A stretch of DNA of 14,825 nucleotides from Baffinella frigidus (Eukaryota > Cryptophyceae > Cryptomonadales > Baffinellaceae). The stretch lies in contig MU646496.1 of the NCBI GenBank assembly GCA_026770585.1, forward strand, positions 567,703 through 582,527, given 5' to 3'. The notes beneath the pieces were generated by a model. It saw only the letters and a program-made list of their open reading frames with translations. It was not told where the DNA came from and ran no database searches. The position numbers were made by a program, and so were the translations under genes. This document shows positions 1-6,400 of the stretch, in pieces (positions within the stretch are counted from its first letter, which is position 1; each line of letters begins with the position of its first letter).

Positions 1-26
<26 letters not shown>
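1..26. repeat. 26-base G homopolymer
   Basis: An uninterrupted run of 26 G at the window edge, next to degenerate G-rich telomere-like repeats. It may be real low-complexity sequence, a contig-end artefact or gap padding. Confidence 0.9.
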
Positions 27-31
<5 letters not shown>

Positions 32-206
32 TAGGGTTGAGGGCTTGGGGCTTAGTGTTTAGTGTGTGGTGTTTAGTATTTATCGTTTGGTAATTAGTGT
101 TCAGTGTTTCGGTTTACGGGGCAAGACCGTTGATGACGGGTTTAGGGTGCAGAGTGTAGGGGGTAGGGGGTAGGGTGTGCTAGGGTTTAGGGTTTAGGGG
201 TTAAGG
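27..206. repeat. Degenerate TTTAGGG-like tract in fibrillin intron 3
   Basis: Repeats of GGGTTTAG, GTGTTTAG and GTAGGGG form a decayed plant-type telomere-like tract. In the minus-strand transcript it reads as CCCTAAA and directly follows the exon 3 donor. Confidence 0.75.
128..140 (-). repeat. 3'-edge echo of fibrillin exon 3
   Basis: The last 13 bases of exon 3 with the donor (CCCGTCATCAACG|GT) are repeated here, about 70 bp into the intron, separated from the real exon end by TTTAGGG-like sequence. Too short to be an exon on its own. Confidence 0.6.
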
Positions 207-208
207 AC

Positions 209-293
209 CGTTGATGACGGGGGACGCGAGAGGCTCCGGGATCGGGTTAGCCTTCTCCAGGTCCTCCATGATCGCCACGATCTTCTCCCGCAT
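209..293 (-). CDS. Fibrillin-family exon 3 (start of the PAP domain)
   Basis: The acceptor is GTTGGCAG|ATGCGG and the donor is AACG|GTCCTT, leaving phase 1. It encodes 28 residues: MREKIVAIMEDLEK, then ANPIPEPLASPVIN, plus the first base of a Gly codon (GTC of the intron follows). 'LEKANPIPEPLASPVING' is the most diagnostic PAP/fibrillin stretch in the window. The remaining exons should lie to the left of position 1. Confidence 0.78.
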
Positions 294-3150
294 CTGCCAA
301 CGCCCAGAGCAGAGAGCGTCACCATCCACCCTGCCTGTGTTCTACGCTCCAGTCCTGGAGCTCCTCCCTGTCGAAGATCTTCTCCCGCATCTGCCAACGC
401 CGAGGGCAGACATTTATCCGGGGAACCCTATTTTTCTTTCATTTCCTGGCAACAAAAAATACTACACAAAGGCTTTAATATTACTGTTGAGAACGAACTG
501 TGTAGTGATTTTCGTTGCCAGGAAATGAAAGAAAAATAGGTTTCCCCGGATAAACATAGTCACCACCCACCCTGCCTGTGTCCCACTCTCCAGTCCTGGC
601 ACGATCTGCTCCCGCATCTACCGAGGCCCCACCCAGGTCACCCCCCGGCCTCATCCGGGACAGTAATTTAATTAAACGAATTAGGGCAACGAAATTTACT
701 TCACAGTTGCTTTACTATTTCTACCATGAGCCGTCTGTGTAGTAAATTCCGTTGCCCAAATTCATTTGATTAAATTGTTGTCCCGGATTAGGCCTGTGAG
801 CGTGCAAACACAGGCCCGGGTAGGAGGGTCCTTGCTGTCGGTTGCGGGCAACAGCAGCGGCTGCGCTTCTTCCAACGGGATAACACCTTGATGCATCCCC
901 ACCCTGGAGACAACCCAGGGGCAAATCTTAAGTCAATCTGTGGCTGCGCCTCTTCCGACGGAAGAAGCGACGGAAGTGGGTGACGGGGGTGCTCGTACTC
1001 CTGGGGCCCAGAAGGATGAGGGTTCAGGGTTTAGGGTCCAGGGTCCAGGGTCCAGGGGTTAGGGTTTAGGGTAACGGGGGCGGATAACAAGTCGCTCCGG
1101 GCACCGTGATGCATCCTGAGGGATGCATCAAGATAAATCAAAATCCCTCAGGATGACGGCAGGAAGGTGAGAGAGACCTTTATTACTACCAACCCGGTCG
1201 CCACGTATTCATCCGGGGACATGTTTAATTTAAAAAAAAATGGACCCCTATTGTTTCATAGGAGGCGGATAAGAGTTAATTAGAGCCCTCAGTAAATTTA
1301 ATTAGGGCCAGCACCCGGTTTGATAGGCAGTTTTCTTTTGAATTAAACATGTTCCCGGATGAGTATGCCCCCCCACCGAGGCTCAGGTGCAGAGGAGTAA
1401 CCTCACACTGCCCCATACTTATCTCAGAAAACGAGTTCTAAAACTCGTTTTCTTAAGTCAATTCCTCTACAAATTCGTCAACTTATTCTTTACTCTCCGC
1501 ATAAGTTGACAAATTTGTAGGAGAATTGACTTAAGAAAACGAGTTTTAGAACTTGTTTTCTGAGATAAATACGCTTTCTGGAAAGCCAGCAGACAGCGTG
1601 AAAGGTGTGGGGGGGGGGTCGCAGGAAGGGAGTCCTGACGGTGGAGGTGGCGCTGCGATATTATCTCAGAAAACGAGTTCTAAAACTCGTTTTCTTAAGT
1701 CAATTCCCCTACAAATTTGTCAACTTATGCGGAGAGTAAAGAATAAGTTGACGAATTTGTAGGGGAATTGACTTAAGAAAATGAGTTTTAGAACTCGTTT
1801 TCTGAGATAAGATACATCCAAGCAATTCCTCGTGTCTGGTCCGTAACGTGGTGTGATCCGTCTCATCTCTCTCGACGTGTCTTGAAGTGAACCAACCTGA
1901 TGGAAAGGCCACCATGCACCAGCAGCGTATGGGACGTGCCACCTTACCCCGCGCCCTTTTTTTGACAGCTGGCGAATTTAATCGCGACGAGTATTTGACT
2001 CAAATACGACCTCGGCAACGAAATTTACTGCACACCAGGTTTTACTATTACTTTTATGAACCAACTGTGTAGTAATGTTCGTTGCCAGGTCCTAGAAATC
2101 GTATTTGAGTCAAATACTCGTCCGGATGAGCTTTGCCCCTTGGGGGTCTGGAGCAAAAAAGTCGAGTTGAGAGAGGTGGGTGGTGGTACCTCGCACCAGG
2201 GGGGGCACTGGTGCCGCAACGTCTGTGACGCGCCACGGTACCCCGCCCTCCCACGTCAACTACTCTGATCGTTGACGGCTGGTGGATTTGCACCAGGGGG
2301 GAGCTCGAGCAAAATAATGAGCAGCTCGGGCTGGTTGCCACCAGCCATCAGAAGAGATCCAAACCCAAATCTCCTTGTTTAGTAATCTTCACCAGAGGTG
2401 CACGTCAGAAGTGTACCCCTGTGGGCAATTGCCCAAAGGTCAAATCGCGATTTGGTTGTCTTCTGAGGGCTGGTGGTGGTGGTTGGTTCCTTGGGTGGTT
2501 TGGTGGTACCTCGCTCCCCACAGGGGAATCAATTCCGCGCTTCGTCTTATCGCAGAGGTACAGCAGCTCCGACCGGAGCCCCTCCAGCCGCTGGCTCTCC
2601 ATCCGCTGCGCCCTCACAGTCATCACCCTCTGCAAACGTCACCTTCTAACAACGTGCGCGAGGCGTCCATGGTTTGCACCGAGCGGACACACCCGCACCA
2701 CAGGAGCGGCCCGTGCGGCACCCCAAACCATCCATCAGCGTCGTTTGTAGCTGGCGTGGGAGCAAAGAAGGCCGCGGCGGGGATCTCGTGTGGATCGCAG
2801 GGCCGCCCAGCACTCGGTGTCCACTCGATGGTAGCAAGGGACGCCTCTGGGCAGGTGAGCAAGGGCGCGGGGCACACCTGGCGCATTTCATTCAAGGCCC
2901 CCTCCCGCTGATCCCGCATGGACTTTGCCATGTCGTCACCGCCCGAGGAGACGTCCATCGCAGCACCAAGAACGCCCCCGAGGCTTGCCCCGCGCGACCC
3001 ACGCGAGCAGTCGACAGCGAACGCGCGTGCTGGGCGGAGATGCGAAGCAAAGGGCGAGGGCGCGAATGAGTGCGCTGCGGGAAGGGTCGCGAGGGCGATC
3101 ATCAGCCCTGCGGCCGCGGCGGTGCGGCGCTTGGGGGCCATGGGGGCCAT
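209..3150 (-). CDS. Plastid-targeted PAP/fibrillin-family gene, 3 exons visible, 3' end outside window
   Basis: Fibrillins (plastid lipid-associated proteins) are lipid-associated proteins of plastoglobules and thylakoids. The model joins 2878-3150, 2510-2629 and 209-293 on the minus strand, giving 159 residues plus one base of the next codon. Residues 1-28 form a signal peptide with a hydrophobic stretch (AAAAGLMIALATLPAA), then the ASAFAP-like site AHSFAP and an Arg/Ser/Ala-rich transit peptide. From about residue 110 the protein matches the start of the PAP/fibrillin domain: SELLYLCDKTKRGID, then VAIMEDLEKANPIPEPLASP and VING, as in the family pattern 'LE..NPtPePl.SpllnG.W'. Most of the lipocalin-like barrel must lie left of position 1. 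Both complete introns are GT-AG and phase 0. The family call is from motif memory, not a search; exon boundaries are inferred. Confidence 0.78.
376..390 (-). repeat. 5'-edge echo of fibrillin exon 3, copy 1
   Basis: GCGTTGGCAG|ATGCGGGAGAAGATC is an exact copy of the exon 3 acceptor and its first five codons, after which the sequence diverges. About 80 bp of flanking intron (CACCCTGCCTGTGT and CTCCAGTCCTGG on the plus strand) is duplicated with it. Confidence 0.7.
414..553. mobile_element. 140-bp foldback/MITE, TYATCC family, TSD ACAT
   Basis: The element starts TTATCCGGGG and ends CCCCGGATAA with about 40-bp arms that match at all but one base. A 4-bp target duplication, ACAT, flanks it (410-413 and 554-557). 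The inner core pairs ACTACACA (461-468) with TGTGTAGT (499-506). No transposase is encoded. Confidence 0.82.
600..617 (-). repeat. 5'-edge echo of fibrillin exon 3, copy 2
   Basis: CGGTAG|ATGCGGGAGCAGATCGTG repeats the acceptor and first six codons with one change (AAG to CAG). The hairpin at 414-553 lies between this copy and copy 1, inside the duplicated unit. Confidence 0.65.
651..790. mobile_element. 140-bp foldback/MITE, TYATCC family, TSD GGCC
   Basis: It has the same length, ends (TCATCCGGGAC / GTCCCGGATTA) and inner GGCAACG..CGTTGCC / TGTGTAGT core as the element at 414-553, but an unrelated outer arm (AATTTAATTAAACGAATT). The flanking GGCC duplication is at 647-650 and 791-794. Confidence 0.8.
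1017..1073. repeat. TTTAGGG-like tract, short
   Basis: GGGTTTAGGG and GGTCCAGGG units. The C-rich strand is again the sense strand of the minus-strand gene. Confidence 0.7.
1209..1362. mobile_element. 154-bp foldback/MITE, TYATCC ends, TSD GTAT
   Basis: Ends TCATCCGGGGACATG and CATGTTCCCGGATGA pair over about 24 bp. GTAT flanks both sides (1205-1208, 1363-1366). It lacks the ACTACACA core of its relatives, so only the termini are shared. Confidence 0.75.
1419..1568. mobile_element. 150-bp near-perfect hairpin, TSD ATAC (copy A)
   Basis: TTATCTCAGAAAACGAG at the left is matched by its reverse complement at the right, and the arms pair over about 60 bp. ATAC flanks both sides (1415-1418 and 1569-1572). 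Inside each arm is a sub-palindrome, GAGTTCTAAAACTC. The loop reads CTTATTCTTTACTCTCCGCA. Confidence 0.85.
1661..1810. mobile_element. 150-bp near-perfect hairpin, TSD GATA (copy B, opposite orientation)
   Basis: Same length and arms as copy A at 1419-1568, but the loop is the exact reverse complement, so this copy is inserted the other way round. GATA flanks both sides (1657-1660 and 1811-1814). Confidence 0.85.
1979..2129. mobile_element. 151-bp foldback element with the GGCAACG/ACTACACA core
   Basis: The arms pair through GACGAGTATTTGACTCAAAT and its complement. The inner GGCAACGAA..TGTGTAGT core is the one seen at 414-553. The right end GGATGA fits the TYATCC family; the left end is eroded and I find no clear target duplication. 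Confidence 0.7.
2180..2200 (-). repeat. 3'-edge echo of fibrillin exon 2
   Basis: On the minus strand GGTGCGAG|GTACCACCACCC repeats the exon 2 end and donor (GGAGCGAG|GTACCACCAAAC). Only about eight exon bases are conserved, so this is weaker than the other echoes. Confidence 0.5.
2510..2629 (-). CDS. Fibrillin-family exon 2
   Basis: This exon has 40 codons, phase 0 at both ends, bounded by GCAG|AGG and GAG|GTACCA. It encodes RVMTVRAQRMESQRLEGLRS followed by ELLYLCDKTKRGIDSPVGSE. The first part is a charged amphipathic helix; LCDKTKRGID matches the segment just before the PAP/fibrillin domain in many algal and plant members. A copy of its 3' edge and donor (GCGAG|GTACCACC) lies downstream in the intron near 2180-2200. 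Confidence 0.74.
2630..2877 (-). other. Fibrillin intron 1, short and plain
   Basis: The intron is 248 bp, starts GTGTGC and ends TTTGCAG, phase 0. I see no hairpin element, telomere-like repeat or exon copy in it, unlike the larger introns. Confidence 0.65.
2878..3150 (-). CDS. Fibrillin-family exon 1: bipartite plastid leader
   Basis: This exon has 91 codons in phase 0. The start is the first of two nearby ATGs (3150 and 3141), in a CCCATGG context. It encodes MAPMAPKRRT, a hydrophobic core, the AHSFAP motif with Phe at the expected +1 of the transit peptide, then a basic Ser/Gly/Ala-rich stretch and the start of a helix ending MRDQREGALNEMRQ. The exon ends CAG|GTGTGC. The frame stays open to 2623, but that extension is intron read-through: it is Pro/Cys-rich and does not resemble the family, while splicing gives a continuous helix. 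Confidence 0.78.
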
Positions 3151-3231
3151 GGGAAAGTCTTGGGGGTCACCCAGATCTCGGGATTTGCCGAGACTTAAGG
3201 GGGTCGCGAGACGGGGCGAGACGGGGGAAGG
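3151..3231. promoter_or_regulatory. 81-bp shared divergent promoter
   Basis: Only 81 bp separate the two ATGs, so both 5' UTRs and the core promoters must fit here or overlap the coding exons. I see no TATA box. A small hairpin, CTCGG-n6-CCGAG, lies near 3178-3193. The sequence is G-rich on the plus strand, with short repeats of GGGGTC and CGAGAC. Confidence 0.55.
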
Positions 3232-3468
3232 ATGCTGTCCACCGCCCTCCCCCGTAGCCCATCGTCGCGAGCTGGGCTTCTCCTGATCGTGCTTCTCTCC
3301 GCGATTTCTGATGCGGGAACTAACCCCCGCACCGCGGACGATTCTTGCCCTGGGAGGAAGGGACCAGCACCTTCCATTACCTTGCTGCTCTTCACGAATC
3401 GCCCCGGCGTTTGGGACGTGGCGCTGCACAGCCTGGCGCTGCAGGATAGCGACGACTATGAGCTGCTG
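3232..3468 (+). CDS. Glycosyltransferase exon 1
   Basis: This exon has 79 codons. MLSTALPRSPSSRAG precedes a hydrophobic core LLLIVLLSAIS, a signal peptide or anchor, then a short Pro/Gly-rich linker and the first GT-A strand ITLLLFTNRPGVWDVALHSL. The donor chosen is CTG|GTCTCG at 3469, because it joins in phase to exon 2 as DYELL-VVDDARADRR. The more consensus-like GTGAGA at 3482 would put exon 2 into a frame (LWTTRALTAV) unlike the family. Confidence 0.82.
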
Positions 3469-6400
3469 GTCTCGCCCGAGCCGTGAGATGTTGTGCCAAG
3501 AACAGGCCTGGGCAATCATGTTATTGTTAGAAAGCACGGATCCGCTCGCAGCATGCCCGCTCCCGTGATGGATCGATTGAATGCTCTGCCGGGCGCAGGT
3601 TGTGGACGACGCGCGCGCTGACCGCCGTGACGCTGCCATCGCGATGGCGGTTGGTGCCTTGCACCCACGCAGAGATTCACAGACTTTTCACTTGCAGCCA
3701 TCTTCACAGTCTGCCATCTCGATTGAAGAGAGACTTGGTTGATCACAGGAATAAGCGAGAGATTCCGAGATGCTGGAAGTGACGCTGGCCCTCCTCACCC
3801 ACACACACTCTCATTTTCTCTCGATCAGCAGCTCATATTTCCACATAGCCTCCTCGGGGGAGGATACACTGCGGCCAAGTCGGTTCAATGAAAGATGAGG
3901 GTAGTATATATACACAGCCGTCCCAGCCGTCCACGGTGTGGATAGCTCCTCTTTTTGGTACGTCGGTAGCCTAATGGATAAGGCACCGGTCGTTAAAAGA
4001 GATGTGTGGACGTGCGTGCGCGGTCCTGCGCTCGGCTGGATCCTGCTCGTAACACCATGGATTTCCCGATCTTATTCCCAACAAATTCCATCATGCTGGG
4101 GTGCGTTCTCGGCTTCTGGTGCGTCTACAGTAGGTGGTGCGATCGAAGCCCACTGCAAGGTGTTTCGAGTTTTGAAACTGCTTTTGCAAAAAGTCGAAAA
4201 TGATCGATTTGCTCAGGCTGCGAGGGTTGGTGGTTGCATGCAGGAGCGGCTGGGGTTGCGTCTGCAGCAGGTGGCTCGATCGAAGCCCACTGCAAGCCAC
4301 CAACCCTCACGGAAAGACCAAATCGTCGATGTTCAGACCTCAAATTCACCTTGCAGACACCCCAGATCTGGGGTGTCTGATCTTAAGTTGACAAAATCTT
4401 GGTACATAATCAACTTTTGAGAACAGGCCGAAATCAATGGATTTGGTCCTCCCGTGAGGGTTGGTGGAGGTGTTGCGAATTTTAAAACTGATTTTGCAAA
4501 AAGTCGAAACTCGTCGATTTGCTCAGGCTGCGAGGGTTGGTAGTTGGATTCAGGAGCGGCTCGAGGTGCATTTGCAGCTGGTTCGATCGAAGCCCATCGC
4601 ACCTTCGTCTCCCTTCTACAACAACGTTCATAGATTCCGACGCCTTCGCGAAGCAATAATGGCTCCAAGCCCTGTACAAAATTTGTATGGGACAAGACCA
4701 TGGACACGACCGTGAAGTCGTTTAAATGTCCATGAAAGGTATTTTAGGGTCATGTCCAATGTTTGGTACAAAATTTGTACCAGGGCTTGGAGCCATTATT
4801 GCTTCGCGAAGGCGTTGTGAACTATGAACGTGTAGTGTGGGAGACCTCCAGATCCTTGTAGTACCAAAAATCCCGCAGAGGGTCTTAGAATGTGGTGATG
4901 CTGGTCTTGTAAGCAATAGATTATCTCTGCGGTGCAGGAGCGGCTGGGGGTGCGGCTGCAGCACGTGGTACGATCGAAGGCAAAGACGTCTGCTCGCGCT
5001 ACCCGCAAGGTCCAGCCTCGCTTCTCCCAATCTCAAAGAGAAACGGTTTTAATTTAAAACGTTTGATGCAATGAAAATTACTACACGAATGCTTTAATAT
5101 TACTAGTAAAACTCATTATGTGTAGTGAATTTCATTACCAGAAAGTTTTAAATTAAAACCATTTCCCTATGAAATCTCTCCCGATGCGGTTTTGTACCGG
5201 GGGTTGTCGGACAGCGACATTTGTCCGCTTATCGAGTTTTGGTTTCGCGCAAGGTCTAGCCTCGCCTTTCCTCTGTCTCCCGATGCCCCATTAGTGTGTT
5301 TGTTAACGTTTCCGGTCGTGCGGTTTTCAACCAGGGGGTTGTCGGAAACCGACACCCTGGCTGCGTTGAGCGATTCCAGGAATGTTGGCCGCTTCTACGT
5401 ACACCCCTCGGAGTGTACTTGGGCTAGAGCCCCCACGTCTCGTCCTACCTCTCCACGTGGCGTGCAGCGGTCGTGTTTGTCAACATGATAAACCTGCGTT
5501 CCCCCCTTTTTGGGTTGCTGATGTGACGCTTTGCTGATTTCATTTGTACCACGCTTCTCGAAACGGTGCGGTCGTGCGGGTTTGAACCAGGGGGTCATCG
5601 GAAACCGACACCCTGTTTCATGCAAAAAGCTTACGTTAACGGAGTAGTAACTTTGGTACAAAATTTATAATGGAAAACATTCTTGGGCTTTAAAAGTCCT
5701 GAAATCGCTTTTCAAATCGTTTTAGAGCTTGCAAGCCCACGTTAACCGACCACTTAAGGGGTCCGTTAACGTAAGCTTTTCGCATTATGTTGGTACGCAT
5801 ATCGTGTTTCAGCTCGTGTATGTTTCATTCGGGGGCAGGAGTTGAAACAGGTGGTGTAATTTCATAGTTCACAACGCCTTCGCGAAGCAATAATGGCTCC
5901 AAGCCCTGGTACAAATTTTGTACTAAACATTGGACACGACCCTAAAATGCCCTTAATGGACATTTAAACGACTTCACGGTCGTGTCCATGGTCGTGTCCC
6001 ATACAAAATGTGTACGGCACTTGGAGCCATTATTGCTTCGCGAAGGCGTTGGAAACTATTAAATTGTGTGGGTGGCAGGGGAAGTGCACTGTGATGAACA
6101 CAGGGTTGGTCCTCCGGGGGCTTCCGGGGGTAAAACCTTTGAATATCACAATTGAAAACAGTCGGAAACCCACACCCTGCGTAAGCTCATCGTGCATTTT
6201 GCACACACGGTGACCAGACATATCTACTCTGCTACCCGCCCTGCCAACCACCAACCCTCACGGATTAGGCAGATCGACGATTTTCATTACGGTATTTCAA
6301 GGGGGTTGAAGTCGGAATCCGACTTCAACGGCTCCAATTCCCCTTGAAATCGGGAAATCGAAAATCGTCGATTCGCCCAAGCCGTGAGGGTTGGTGGAAG

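Larger units (their letters stand above)
294..2509 (-). other. Fibrillin intron 2, expanded (2.2 kb)
   Basis: No gene is visible here. In transcription order it holds a 3'-edge echo of exon 2 (about 2180-2200), a foldback at 1979-2129, two mirror-image 150-bp hairpins (1661-1810, 1419-1568), hairpins at 1209-1362, 651-790 and 414-553, a TTTAGGG-like tract (1017-1073), and two 5'-edge echoes of exon 3 (600-617, 376-390). The echoes sit in a duplicated block containing the motif CCACCCTGCCTGTGT. Confidence 0.65.
3650..4937 (+). other. Glycosyltransferase intron 2, expanded (1.3 kb)
   Basis: It contains a tRNA-Arg-like half (about 3960-3996), three 5'-edge echoes of exon 3, a nested foldback (4297-4467) and a long hairpin (4626-4829). 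The stretch 3660-3950 has no recognisable gene; it carries CA- and CT-rich sequence near 3797-3820. Confidence 0.6.

Noticed and set aside
2623-3639. Single 338-codon minus-strand gene
   Set aside because: The part before 3150 reads through the promoter and the opposite gene's coding region, and the part after 2877 is intron read-through. Only 2878-3150 is kept.
3600-3782. Alternative exon 2 frame (LWTTRALTAV) using the GTGAGA donor at 3482
   Set aside because: The donor is better, but the resulting peptide breaks the GT-A strand. The chosen join gives DYELLVVDDA, as the family requires.
3938-4420. 160-codon plus-strand open frame as an independent gene
   Set aside because: It links the tRNA-like fragment, intron leader and an exon 3 echo; only the ERLGLRLQQVARSKP part is recognisable and that is a copy of exon 3.
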